Assembly (NCBI RefSeq): GCF_000764305.2 | Contig: NW_025942283.1 | Coordinates: 112,480-176,479 of the forward strand | From: Hyalella azteca | Lineage: Eukaryota; Arthropoda; Malacostraca; Amphipoda; Hyalellidae | Reading direction: 5' to 3' | Length of the DNA: 64,000 nt | Shown here: in pieces, positions 22,301-33,147 of the stretch | How the letters are laid out: each line of letters opens with the position of its first letter | How positions within the stretch are numbered: position 1 is the first letter of the stretch | The notes under the pieces: generated by a model | Seen by the model: the letters and a program-made list of their open reading frames with translations, nothing else | Database searches by the model: none | Told to the model about the DNA's origin: nothing | Made by a program: the position numbers and the translations under genes

Positions 22301-25300
22301 TAAGAGTAACATGGCAGTAATTTCTTTATATGCTAATTTTGCACTGCAACTTTCAGGTTTGTGGTGATGGAAAATCTACGCTACATGCTGAGCCTCTACG
22401 ACCCGGAGATCCCTATTTATTTTGGCAGCAGGTTTAAGAAGTTCAACCCCCAGGGTTTCATGAGCGGAGGTGAAGAACTTGAATTAACACTCAGCTACCT
22501 GATAAAAGTTGTTTAGTAATTCGTGTACAAACGAGAGTATTGGAATAAAATTTTTGTTCGCAGGACCTGAAAATGGTTCAAATATTTTCTTGATTGCCAA
22601 GATGGAGGAAACTAATATAAGTGAATAACTAATGAAAATTTTCCACTCTCAATGTTCACTTTAACAATGTATATGCAAGATTCAGGGAGTTATTACATTT
22701 CATTTCTGAGTTTCTAATGAATTTCATTTTGCTCCAATGACGTCGCGGGCAGGGGGCGGCTACGTTCTCAGTCGCGCAGCCGTCAAAAAGTTCATCGAAG
22801 AGGCTCTCCCGGATCCCAAAAAATGCAAAGCAGATCACACGGAAGCCGAAGACGCTGAAATGGGTTTGCTATTTCAATTTTATACGTACTTATCTGTTAT
22901 ATTTACCTGCATTATATCCTGTCATTTATATCTACGTCAGCACTTCCGCTGAAGTCACTGTAATGCCGTTAAACCATATCGAGGTAAATAGTTTTCAATA
23001 AACACTGTGAATTCATGGAAAGTTCGCAATCTTATTTTCGATTTGAATTTTAACTAGCCTGTTTGTGCTCGCCGCTACTCACAAATAAATAATAGTTAGC
23101 GATGTTACTCGCAGCTTATTTCTTACATGGTCTTCAAGGCATCTGCATGACCAACGTGGGTGTGCTGGCTGGGGATTCCAGAGACGAGCTTGGCAGAGGT
23201 CGCTTCTTCCCTTTCGTGCCGGCCCATCACCTCGTGTCTGGCTTCATAGGCGAGAAGAGCTGGTACTGGGACTATATATACTACCCGATCAAAGTGGTTA
23301 GTGAGGGGAGGGACATCCGAGTGTTGGTACTGGGACTATATACTACCCGATCAAAGTGGTTAGTGATGGGAGGGACATCCGAGTGTTGGTACTGGGACTA
23401 TATATACTACCCGATCAAAGTGGTTAGTGATGGGAGGGACATTTGAGTGTTGGTACTGGGACTATATATACTACCTGTCTCTTATACACATCTAGATGTG
23501 TATAAGAGACAGATACCCAACAGGCAAATGACCATGAAATGACATTGATCACATGAGTGTATTTCATTCATAAACGTTTCCGCAACGTTTGATCGACCTT
23601 ATTAAAAGAACGTTTTTAAAAAGATGACATCAGGTGCCTGGTGAGTAGTCCCACGTTTCTTCAGAATTAGTGTGCAAAAGTCAAATTGTCCAGCGTCTCG
23701 CATTAAATTCCACGGATCTTCTTTGCATGCATGCAAATATCTATGTGCCACCGTGAACGCCATAGTCNATGATACATACATAATATAAATTACAGAATAA
23801 AACTGTACGAAAGATTTCGGTGTTATGTTGTCAACATCAGCCTGTTACTAGTGTCAACATGTTAGTTGTTGCTTGTTAAGTTGTTACCAGTTACCACTTA
23901 CAGGTTTTTTCATCTTTCAGTTTGCTTACAGTTATTTTTACACAGTTATTTTTATGTTACACCTTCCCTACATGGATGTCTACTTCAATCTACCAATCTC
24001 AAAAATAATCCACATATATATACAAAAATAATCCACAATATATACAAAAAAAGACTAATTTTTATATGTATATATGGATAATTTCTTAGATTGGTAGATT
24101 AAAGTTCACATCCATGTAGGGAAGGTAAAACATAAAAATAACTGTAACTTCTATTTACTGTATCTAATCCTGGGGTAACCCATACTAGTTCGGTTAGGTT
24201 AATTGCAATGAAGTTGCATTGATATGTCTTGAAAATGTTTTATTATCATTAAATGTTAATGAATAAATCCCAATAGCAGAACAATAAATATTTAGAGATT
24301 TCCAATGATTTTGGCCATTGTAGCGGCTAATGTAGCGCGCTACATTTTACTGTAGCCGCAGCGGTAGCGCCCGTTACAATCTAGTGGGTGTAGCGGTAGC
24401 GGTAGCGCCCGCTACATTTAGAGCATGTAGCGGTAGCGGTAGCGCCGCTACATTTCCAAGTAGCGCTGCCCAGCTCTGTATATACTACCCAATCAAAGTG
24501 GTTATTGATGAGGGACATCCGAGTGTTGGTTCTGGGACTATATATACTACTCAATCAAAGTGGTTAGTGATGGGAGGGACATATGAGTGTTGATACTGGG
24601 ACTATATATACTACCCGATTAAAGTGGTTAGTGATGGGAAGGATATTTGAGTGTTGTACTGGGACTATATATACTACCCAATCAAAGTGGTTAGTGATGG
24701 GAGGGACATTTGAGTGTTGTACTGGGACTATATATAATATCCAATTAAAGTGGTTAGTGATGGGAGGGATATTTGACTGTTGGTACTAGGAATATATATA
24801 CTGTTCAATCAAAGTAGTTTGGTATAGGAATTATTCGAAATCTTGAATTTTATCAACAAAGTGAGGTAATTTTCTTTGTTAGTTTGTTTATCTTTGTTAA
24901 TAATGCAAACGAAAAATTTGTGAACAATCTTTTTCGAGCTGTAATTCACAGTATTCAGTCTGAAGTCTACAACGTTTTCCCTGTAAAGTGTTACTGGACA
25001 TATTTGCGCTTGAATTTCAGTACAAAAAGGTATCATATAAACGCGTACATAAAATTAGAAAGTTTCGCCCGAATACAAAAATATTCAACATTTTTTCCTA
25101 TCCCAGGGTCCGGAATGTTGTTCAGACACTGCCATCACATTCCATTACATCAGCCCTGATAAGATGAGGGAGTTAGATTACTTCCTCTATCACCTCAGAC
25201 CGTACGGGGTTGTGCCACAGGTATCCTTTCCACCCGCCCTCCCTCCGGACCTCAAAAGTGTCCCCAAACAGGTGATGTACGGGATCAAGTTAATGGTGAA

Positions 25301-25349
25301 GGCAATTGAAAACATCTTTAACCACGTGAAAATACCCGGGGCAAAATAA
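19110..25349 (+). CDS. Core 1 beta-1,3-galactosyltransferase (T-synthase), N-terminus missing
   Basis: Type II Golgi enzyme family that transfers galactose from UDP-Gal to GalNAc-Ser/Thr, making the core 1 (T antigen) O-glycan. Six exons: up to 19323, 20163-20301, 22357-22469, 22753-22863, 23139-23296, 25107-25349. All inner borders are GT/AG and the frames join without a break. Diagnostic blocks in order: [20 protein letters not shown] and [48 protein letters not shown] with the DxD metal/UDP site; [75 protein letters not shown]. The stop is TAA at 25347-25349. The signal anchor is not found upstream in this window, so the first exon is partial and the ATG at 19110 may be inside an intron. 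The exon 5 junction is amplified into a minisatellite, and the 1.8-kb last intron carries a library adapter. Confidence 0.95.
20163..20301 (+). CDS. C1GALT1 exon 2
   Basis: Acceptor GTCAACAG, donor CACGTAAGT. Encodes [19 protein letters not shown] to [10 protein letters not shown], including the catalytic DDD. Confidence 0.95.
20302..22356. other. C1GALT1 intron 2
   Basis: About 2.05 kb of AT-rich intron. No repeat end or alternative exon recognised; short open frames inside lack domains. Confidence 0.6.
22357..22469 (+). CDS. C1GALT1 exon 3
   Basis: Acceptor ACTTTCAG, donor GGAG|GTGAAG. Encodes [19 protein letters not shown] and [16 protein letters not shown]. Confidence 0.95.
22753..22863 (+). 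CDS. C1GALT1 exon 4
   Basis: Acceptor GCGGGCAG, donor ATGG|GTTTGC. Encodes [19 protein letters not shown] and [15 protein letters not shown]. Confidence 0.95.
23139..23296 (+). CDS. C1GALT1 exon 5
   Basis: Acceptor GTCTTCAAG, donor AAAGTG|GTTAGT, phase 0 at the end. Encodes [18 protein letters not shown] through [12 protein letters not shown]. Its last 36 bp plus 28 bp of intron are the founder unit of the minisatellite that follows. Confidence 0.93.
23261..23474. repeat. 64-bp minisatellite derived from C1GALT1 exon 5, left block
   Basis: Tandem units start at TGGTACTGGGACTATATATA at 23261, 23325, 23387 and 23451 (64, 62 and 64 bp). Each unit carries the [11 protein letters not shown] codons, the splice donor and 28 bp of intron. 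The first unit is the real exon end. Confidence 0.95.
23475..23512. other. Tn5 mosaic-end pair: sequencing-library adapter in the assembly
   Basis: CTGTCTCTTATACACATCT directly followed by its reverse complement AGATGTGTATAAGAGACAG. This 38-base head-to-head pair is the junction adapter of Nextera mate-pair libraries, not natural sequence. Confidence 0.97.
23513..23941. other. Sequence joined through the adapter; contains one N
   Basis: Right-hand side of the adapter, ambiguous base at 23768. Its true location is uncertain because a mate-pair junction joins ends that lie kilobases apart. Confidence 0.7.
23942..24145. repeat. Long inverted repeat (MITE-like)
   Basis: Arms of about 75-80 bp: ACAGTTATTTTTATGTTACA ... 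CTACCAATCTC on the left and its mirror ending ACATAAAAATAACTGT on the right, separated by an AT-rich loop. Confidence 0.85.
24310..24478. mobile_element. hAT-type transposon end
   Basis: Reading leftwards from 24478: CAGAGCTGGGCAGCGCTACT, then repeated TGTAGCGG / CGGTAGCGG words, a typical hAT terminus with subterminal repeats. The 8 bases next to it are TATATACT. The other terminus is not in the window, perhaps lost at the adapter join. Confidence 0.65.
24479..24822. repeat. 64-bp minisatellite derived from C1GALT1 exon 5, right block
   Basis: About six further, more diverged units of the same repeat (TATATACTACCCAATCAAAG, GTGGTTAGTGATGGGAGGGA), resuming immediately after the hAT end. Confidence 0.92.
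25107..25349 (+). CDS. C1GALT1 last exon
   Basis: Acceptor TATCCCAG. Encodes [38 protein letters not shown] and a divergent C-terminal tail ending IPGAK-stop. The tail after LRPYG is variable in this family. Confidence 0.95.
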   Translation, partial: GPECCSDTAITFHYISPDKMRELDYFLYHLRPYGVVPQVSFPPALPPDLKSVPKQVMYGIKLMVKAIENIFNHVKIPGAK

Positions 25350-25350
25350 A
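25345..25350 (+). terminator. Candidate polyadenylation signal (C1GALT1)
   Basis: AATAAA overlaps the stop codon. A second AATAAA at 25609-25614 is a more conventional position. Confidence 0.4.
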
Positions 25351-26356
25351 TTATTGTAATCGATAGCTAAATATGCAAGAGACAGTCATAGTGACAAGGC
25401 AGTTCAATAGTTAAGTTCTATTTTCGTTCTAAAGATCGCATGAAAAATTCCTGCAAAGCTTTGAATACAAGTAGTTTTGTAGTTTCGTTTCAGCAGAACA
25501 TATTTATTATTATCACATATTAGTTTGGATACGTACATATTTTGATATGATATTGTCTTGATAATCCTCCATATTTGCTTCCGGCTAGATCCCAAATTAA
25601 TAAATAGTTTAATTCCGTCGTTAATTCATACTTTTTTTACAATATGTGTATCACATATGAAAAAAACTATCGTCAAAATGGATGTAATGCGAATAAATTG
25701 CATTTCTCGTTTATTTCAAATCACTCGTTTATTTGAATAAATAATTTCATTTGTATTAACCTAACGTTTAATTTTTCCAGGTCATTGAAAAATTCGGTAA
25801 CAGAACCTCATGAGCCGTCCTAGTTATTAAGGTTATAATCAGATTTTGATGAGCGTTTTTGTTTAATAAATAATCAACTTCACATGAATATTGTGTCCTT
25901 AACCATATTAATTGTGCACAATGTTATTTTAAAAATAAGCCCAAATTAAAAGAACAGATTTGTTACTTCAGTGCCAAAAAGTTAGGTTAATTCGACGGAG
26001 AAAAATGATTTTCGAAAAACCGTATTTATCAAGGAAAAAATCACAATTGATCGACGTATCATGTACGTGTAAAAGGAAACACCTCAGCAAAGTAGAATGA
26101 GTTAAAGGTAGCATGCTGACTGTGCAGAGTTTTGAGTATTTACATGCAGAGGCTAAAAATTGACATTTCAGTCGGGGTTTTAACTGCCTTGCGTATGAGG
26201 ACGACGAAATGAACACGCTACTTTAATTTTATACTGATAATCTTTGAGTGTAGGATAGGAGTCCTTATACTAAGGTACATGAATTCTGCGATCGGACTAG
26301 ATACTTATTATTCTTAGTCGGTAATCGACAGTTATAGAAGACTGAATTAAATTCTC
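25351..26356. other. Downstream of C1GALT1, no gene seen
   Basis: AT-rich 3' flank. Nothing recognised beyond the candidate poly(A) signal. Confidence 0.5.
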
Positions 26357-26605
26357 GGGGTAAGAGCCACAACAAGACGTAATTGGTAGCGAGTGACGTT
26401 GGTACGAGTCACGCAGAAAGTTAGTCATGACTGTCGAGGGCAAGAACCTCAATACGCCACTGAGAAAAGCAGTAAGTATGGGCGAGAGCAACAACTAAAC
26501 GCAGAAGAACCAGAAGTGGCTGTTAAGGGTACGAGCCTCGACATAGTCTGGAGTAGCAAGTGTCGGTACGAGCCACACCAAAACGCGCAGAAAATAACTC
26601 GAGTG
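26357..26605. repeat. Degenerate repeat of about 41 bp
   Basis: GGTAAGAGCC / GGTACGAGTC / GGCAAGAACC / GGCGAGAGCA / GGTACGAGCC / GGTACGAGCC begin at 26359, 26401, 26439, 26481, 26528 and 26565. The whole block is more G/A-rich than its flanks. Confidence 0.6.
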
Positions 26606-28449
26606 AGATTGGTCCTGGAATAATGAATTTCATGAATAATGCTATGAGTGTATTTTTTATTATATTAATTTGTTTTGTACTCCCTATCAATCAACTGTTT
26701 ATGCAAGATATACAAGACGTGGTGGTATAGATATTAATCCTATACGGTCTAGTTGTAGTTTAGATATTACAAAGCTTAGCAATTTAAGGCATATTCGTCA
26801 ATAATAATACTTGTCTTACTCACGAGAGGGCGAGTGGTTCGCATACGCGCCGCACCAAAAAGCTGCCAGGAGGTACTAGTGCTAGAATAAAACCAACACC
26901 TGCGTCATGTGTTCCGTTATATTACGCATAGTTTAACAAAGCGCCCTGTGAGTCGGTTTTGCTTTTGAGACATATGCATAGCTGCGGCAGTGTCTCACCG
27001 GCTTACATCTGGTTCTTTGAATTCGATTTAAAACTTCTGTACTCCTAAAACTGCTAATTATGTTATCAGAATAACACCAGAGAGCAACCCATGCAGATAA
27101 CATGTCGCCATGAACAGTACCTAAATTCTAATGTAATTAGTACGACTATCAGCGTTATTTATTTAAAATTAGAAATATCTATAATAATGTTTCCACGATG
27201 TAAAGTTTGAGTCCTTTGGTAACATAAATTACAAGTTAGAGTTAATAAATAATAAAATAATTATTGACGAAAGTACGTTGACCTTGCAATGCTTCTGGTC
27301 TCTAGCTGTGTCTGTTTCCACCCGTTTCATTCTCATGACTAGTGCTTAGTTGAAATTGCTCTTTGTTAGTGAACAAACCCCACAAAAACCTAAACTAGTT
27401 TTATGACAGTGAGTCATTTGGGTCATTCCAAGCTAGTGAGGCAACAATAAGATTAAATTGAGGCATCACTACGCTTCGCCTCTTTTTTTTTTAAAGATGA
27501 CCATTCGTGTCGCTGAATAGAGCAGGTACGATCACGAATGTGTATTAATAAGAATTAGCGTCTATTTTTTTGAAAACTGATCAAATAATTGAAAAAACTA
27601 TTATGTTTCAGTAAAGTATGTCATTGTCCCCACCTCGGCATGAGATTATTTGTTTGTCCGAAGGAGTCTTTTATTTTTATTTCCTGTGTATGTAGTATCG
27701 AAAAATTCATATTTTCCTCCCAAGACAAATCCAAATTATAAAATTAATAACTTATTATTGGAAAGGCTGAATTCGGCCTAAAAGCCATTATTTTAAATTC
27801 TTTGCTAAAATTCTTAATATTTTATTCCTCTAAATTATAACGATACTTTGAATTTTGCTTATATTTTAGAGGATCAAGAGTTTGGAGCAATGACCTAACA
27901 GAATTTTAAGCGCGAGATAGAGAAGACGCAGATAGCGTTGTCATGAAAGAGAAGTAATTTTGGCATTTTAGCCTTGTGATGAGGATGATTTGAATACTAG
28001 TTGTGTAGGTCTTACTGTGACATTCATTCCCGAGAGTATTTATTTGTTGTGCCATTTATTGCTCTGGTTGGGATCGAACGCTGCAACAACGCTTCACTTA
28101 TATCGGTGCATGTCTTAAATACCCCTTTAAAAACGAATGTGAAGAATTGTGAAAAAAAAGAATGTGAACGGCCGGCATGAAATGACTGTGACAATCTTAT
28201 AGCTCGGTGCTGCATTCTCAATGCGGCTTGTTCACTCCCGAATGGCATCAATCGATATTTTTTCTCTCATTCAGTTTTCTGTCCTATCTTTCTTCTTGAA
28301 GATCATAGTTCAATGGAAGAAACTGATAATTTTGAAATAAGTTGCATACTATTGCATGTAATAGATTCATTTGTGCGTAACCGGTAATTTTACACATTCT
28401 CACAAAGTCAAACACAACATTAGGGCATTTCACCAGGCACACCTTAAAC
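26606..28449. other. No gene seen
   Basis: About 1.8 kb of anonymous AT-rich sequence; no exon, repeat terminus or RNA gene recognised. Confidence 0.45.
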
Positions 28450-28505
28450 CAGTGTTTCTCAAAATGGGCGGCATCGTCCCCCTATTAGGGGCGTTGGAAA
28501 GACCT
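28450..28505. mobile_element. hAT terminus fragment
   Basis: CAGTGTTTCTCAAAATGGGC followed by a GGGGC-rich stem resembles the left end of the hAT at 8101. Only about 55 bp remain before another element begins. Confidence 0.6.
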
Positions 28506-28652
28506 GGGACCATACTTTCAAAACTTCCTAAGTGAACGTAAGTACTTACGTTCTATTTTCTTGTCTATGATTGGTGGATTTCGCTTGAATGCCCGTCAAT
28601 GATTGGCTTATGAACTTACGATCTCTTAACTTTTTTTTGGAAGTATAGGCCC
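28506..28652. mobile_element. 147-bp MITE
   Basis: GGGACCATACTTTCAAAA at the left, mirrored by TTTTGGAAGTATAGGCCC at the right. A second copy, inverted and truncated at one end, lies inside the LINE at 40219-40353. Confidence 0.75.
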
Positions 28653-28688
28653 TGAATAGCTGCAATAGTTGCGAATTACAGAATAAAA

Positions 28689-28865
28689 ATGAAGTGCACA
28701 TTTCGATCAAGAGAGCGAATTGTGGTGAGGCAATCGGAGGCAGTCAAGCGGATCTTCTCGTCTAGGATTGGCGAGATGAGGGAGCTGGGCTGCTGGGAGA
28801 AGCTGCAGCACCTGGATAAAGAGCAGGAGCGCGAGAATATTATCCTGTACGGTACTATACGGTAG
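28689..28865 (+). CDS. Small ORF or orphan exon, function unknown
   Basis: 58 codons (MKCTFRSRERIVVRQSEAVK, then RIFSSRIGEMRELGCWEKLQ, HLDKEQERENIILYGTIR-stop). Base composition is clearly GC-richer than the flanks and the charged, helix-forming residue pattern looks like real protein. An AG (AATTACAG) precedes it at 28680. It may be an internal exon or a processed fragment; no family was recognised. Confidence 0.35.
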   Translation: MKCTFRSRERIVVRQSEAVKRIFSSRIGEMRELGCWEKLQHLDKEQERENIILYGTIR

Positions 28866-29589
28866 TAGGCTTACAATATCTTACTGGAACAAACATGGTG
28901 GAAAACATCTTACTTAATTATCTTGGTCTCGATTGCTTATTTCGGATTTCATAAATTTCATTATTAAATAATTATAAAAATATCCAGTTAGTTGATCATC
29001 AATTTTTGAGCACGAATAGCACTCGTGTTATTCCTGAATGATAAAAAAGTTTAGTAAATGTCAAAAATACTTTTGTTTAAACCGCAACAGCAAATATTGT
29101 GTTTTATTTAGAATGCCAGTGGGGAACCATTTGTCAGTCGCGTGTTAGTCATTTTTTCTGAACGAAGTCGCTAAGTAAGAATTTGTAAGACGCTAAGTTC
29201 TTCACTACAATTAAATTCTTTTAATGCAATAAATATTTCAGTGTAACTGTCATAATTGAATTATTTGTATTTTCTGTATTCCTTGATATTGTTATTTCAT
29301 TGAGTTCATGTCTTGTCGATTCTAACGGCCATCAGTGATGCAGGTGTTGATCAGCGGATTCTTCAGCCCGACTTTCTTCAATAAATAATTGAAACTTAGA
29401 TTCTTCACTCCACCCTACGTGATATACAATTGCCTCAATTAATTAAGGGAGAGGGACGGAAAAATCTTATTCATTTCCATCCACTGTTAAGAAAACTAAC
29501 CCTCCTCAAAAAACGCCATTGTTCTAGTGGCGTTGAATGATGCCCCGATCCATACAGTTACAATACAACCCGAATAATCATGTAAGATA
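28866..29589. other. No gene seen
   Basis: AT-rich, nothing recognised. Confidence 0.45.
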
Positions 29590-31085
29590 AGATCCTCAAT
29601 TCAAATATCATTGTATAAAAGAATATATCTCTAAATTAAATAAAAATAGTTAGAATACAAAGAGAAACAAAGCTAAAACAAAGCTGTATAATGTATAAAG
29701 TGTGCAAAAAGAGTGCGAATAAAGCCACGCAAACGGAAATCTTTACTTCAAAAATTCGCTTCAGAGTACAAACATGTATTGTATTTGGCTTTATAATCTG
29801 TTGTGTAGTCACGAACCGAGAGCACAATTTTTCGATTCTCTCATGGCCAAAGTAGCAGTTTGTCACACTCATCTCCACAGTCCTAAGTACAATCTTCATC
29901 ACGCTCGATACGATGCTGCTTTGACAACAAAAAAACTTGATGTGCGATGAACGAAACTGAATTCCACCAACGAATCTTTTCAGTAACTTTCAAGCCACAA
30001 ATTATTATTTCAATACGCTTCTGGAATTCAACATTGAGACACATTTCCGTGCGGAACTACGGCCATTTTTTTTACGAACTTCTCGACGTTTAAAAATGTT
30101 TACGTTTCCAACAGTTCCAGCGAATGCAATCGGGTAAAAAAACGTGAATACAATGATTTTATAAGTCTCATTGATGCAATACATATGATGATTGAGAAAA
30201 ACTCGTTGCCACCAGGCAATAGAGAGGCGACTACAAAATATGGCTGATGCGTTGAGGGGGTGAACAAAAGTGAGCAAATTCCGAACGGTATTCAATAAAA
30301 GAACGATTCAGAATGATTTATGAACACGTCCTGTTGTACAACAAAATTTAGAACTGAACCTTTGTAAATATGCCACAACATTTTAGCCACTCCGCACAGA
30401 TAAAGAGCAACAAATGGGTCGAGATTTCTCAACAATAGATCCACATAGTTAGAATGGTAGAACAATGAATGCTGTTAACAGCTATTTAAAGCGAGCCCAT
30501 ATGTTCTACTATAAACTATAATAATGTACGTAGAGTTTAAAAATTAGAATTGCACAATTCAACAATAATAATATGTTTTTTGCAACCTCAGAACAATACT
30601 CGGAACAAACCCCTACTCTATAAATCACAGCCTCAATCAGAGCTTTCGTTACGCTAATGTTTCAATTTAAATAAAAATAACACAATTTCCCACAAGCATC
30701 ACAGCCTTATAACAATTTATTATATCAAAACTTATAGCGAATGACTGTCCTCGAGTAAGAAGAACTATTTTATACTAGTAGAACTACAGTAGCAAGCGCA
30801 AGTAGCAGTACACCAAGCTATACGAAGCGCAATTTTGTAAGGACTTGGCCGGGCACTAAAATTAAGAAAGGGCAATATTTTACACGAATTTGATACCTGG
30901 CGTACAAACATTTTTACACAGAACTATAGGAAGGAAACTTTTTTTTAGTGCTTCACTTCTGTTCTCTGATGGTCTATGGTAGGTTACTCTTAAGAGAGTA
31001 AAAAAAATATAGCATAGGGGTACTGACTTTTTTCGTATGCGCCAATGTGTGCAACTAACAAGGTAAAATTTTCTCACTTCATTGA
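29590..31085. repeat. Duplicated segment, copy 1
   Basis: Runs parallel to 61860-64000: TATAAAAGAATATATCT near the start; CGGAACAAACCCCTACTCTA at 30600; ATTTTACACGAATTTGATAC at 30876; TTTCGTATGCGCCAATG at 31031. The minus strand holds a degenerate hydrophobic frame (30005-30295) with a receptor-like TM1 look (PIAFAGTVGNVNIFKRREVR). It is either a decayed membrane-protein gene pair or an unclassified repeat. Confidence 0.8.
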
Positions 31086-31559
31086 AACTAAGTCATGATC
31101 AAAAGCGAGCAGCCCAATGCAATCATCATAATCATTAGCTTGCTTCAAGAAGTCTCAAGAAACCGCTTCTCCCTAAACTACAAGAGATTACAATTTAAAG
31201 TAAAGAATTAATTTCCTCGTATTCAGTTATGCCTCCTGCTTGGAGCTATCGGGAGACGAGTTTCAGCGAGCCTCGAACACAAACCCCATGGTAACCAAAA
31301 AAATTAGGCGAATGTGTTGCAAAAGTTTCAACCTTTTTACCCACAAGTTCAACGACTAGTATAATTAAATTGCTGATGATGATTTCAGCAATTAATCAGC
31401 AATTAAATTGCTGATGATTAAATTGCTGATGATCGTAACCACCTGAACTGGAGACTTGTTAGTAGTGACATTCGTGCATTTCAGGACATGGAGAGCTCTC
31501 TTCATACCCTGGCCTAAAATATGGTTAACAGGGAAAGTCTATACGTCTTAGCCCACCTC
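31086..31559. other. Spacer with small ATTAAATTGCTGATGATG repeat
   Basis: Local direct repeats of AATTGCTGATGAT at about 31368-31435. Otherwise nothing recognised. Confidence 0.5.
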
Positions 31560-31680
31560 TGAACACATCCTTACTCTATAAATCACAGCCTCAGTCAGAG
31601 CCGTCGTTTTGCTTACGTTTCAATTAAATTAACTACAGCATAATTTCTTTTCTGAGAGCATCAAAGCCTATAATGCATCA
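31560..31680. repeat. Third, partial copy of the duplicated segment
   Basis: ACTCTATAAATCACAGCCTC followed by AGTCAGAGCC matches 30614-30720 and 62810-62910. Confidence 0.75.
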
Positions 31681-32685
31681 GTGAGGGAGAATACAAATAT
31701 GGCAAGTAGAAAAAGTGAATAGACAAAATATCACAATAATTTCGATTACCTGATGCACAGAAAAATTTGGTGTTTGAATTTGAACTTGATTAAATAATAA
31801 CACAATTACAACTAGCATTACAAAGCAAATGTTGTCGTTTAATATCTGTAATTAATTGAATTAAAAAAATTGGTAACTAAATAAGTGGGGGTAAGTTGAA
31901 AAACTGACATTTTTCTTTAAATCATCATCCGAACGCAATGATGTCACCACATGCAATGCCATTTATTAATGAAAAAAAAACACTTCAGCCCAAAATTCAT
32001 CGTCAGCTTTTTTGACGCCTGAATTAATGAATTTTATCTCATTCTTAGACCGAGTAAAATTACGTAGGTTTACTCGGCCACGAACACAATCTTAATTATT
32101 TGTCCCCGCAGCAGCTCTTTCGTCCAGAGGTAAGAAATGAGAACGAAATCACAACGAAACATAAAAAAATGGAGAGCAATAAAACATAAAAAATAGGAAG
32201 ATATGTGAGCAGGAATTACAGATTTATTTTAAATTACATTTAGGAAAACAAGAAGATGGTTAAGGCTTATAGAATATGGGGTAGGATTAAAAAAAAATAC
32301 AAAAACCATAGGAACTTAACGCGAATGCTGAGCCGTTTCTAAGTTCGTAAGTTATCAGTCGGAAACTTAATCCTAATTTACTGACAACAAAAATAAACAA
32401 AGAATTTACTTTACATTGCAGAGCTGTTGATTAAGTACGGTATAGAATGAACAAGAAATTTGAACGAAAATCAGAGCAAATTAGTCTGGGACTGCCAGCA
32501 AACAACAACACGAGCGGCAGACGACCGTGATTATTAATGCAGCAGCGTCAGCTGTGTAAGGTTACGAACGAAAAGTACACGTCACACACGTACTGGACGT
32601 GACAGAGGGCATATTGACATCCCCTACTGTACCTGTCTGGCCACCCTGTGACGCCTCTTGCTTTTCATTACTTTCCCAGTGGGAA
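31681..32685. other. No gene seen
   Basis: AT-rich; nothing recognised. Confidence 0.4.
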
Positions 32686-32689
32686 AAAA

Positions 32690-32802
32690 CACACAAAAAG
32701 AGAAGAGATACAAACACACACACAAATAAACACACACGAACGTACACACAAACGCAAGCACACAAAAACACATACACATACCCACACGCGCGCGCGCGTG
32801 AG
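32690..32802. repeat. ACACAC microsatellite
   Basis: Imperfect (CA)n tract ending in CGCGCGCGCG. Open frames across it are compositional. Confidence 0.9.
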
Positions 32803-32840
32803 TTGGACTGTCACTCGTGTTCGTAGAACGAGAGTAAGAA

Positions 32841-33070
32841 TGTCAAAAGCTGGAACGGTTCATCGAGAACGGTTCAAGCGACTCGTTCGCGATCTAGGAG
32901 TGTTGATGAACAATCAGGTCAATTTTGGTGATCACATACCGGCAATAACCGCAAAAGGTAGACAACAGATGGGGTGGATCTGGCGGACGTTCAGAACGAG
33001 AGAGGCGGAACCGATGATCACACTATTCAGAGCCCTTGTAATACCTATCCTTAGCCCAAATGAGGGCGGA
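32841..33070 (+). mobile_element. Non-LTR retrotransposon RT fragment
   Basis: Frame with RDLGVLMNNQVNFGDHIP, GRQQMGWIWRTFRTRE, TLFRALVIPIL matches the block after the YADD motif in CR1/L2-group RTs (DLGV...F..HI...; RTF..R; L..ALV.PIL). It breaks off just after PIL. A further relic follows at 33085-33147, shared with 3780-3848. Confidence 0.75.
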
Positions 33071-33147
33071 TGAACGATAATCAGAGGCGGCGATCCATCG
33101 TGGCCTGGGACTGCTATGTCCCAAACAAATACTAAGGATACTAAGGA

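Noticed and set aside
32648..32840. Plus-strand frame through the CA repeat (THTQIN...HTHTHTRAR)
   Set aside because: Microsatellite translation; only the part after about 32841 resembles an RT.
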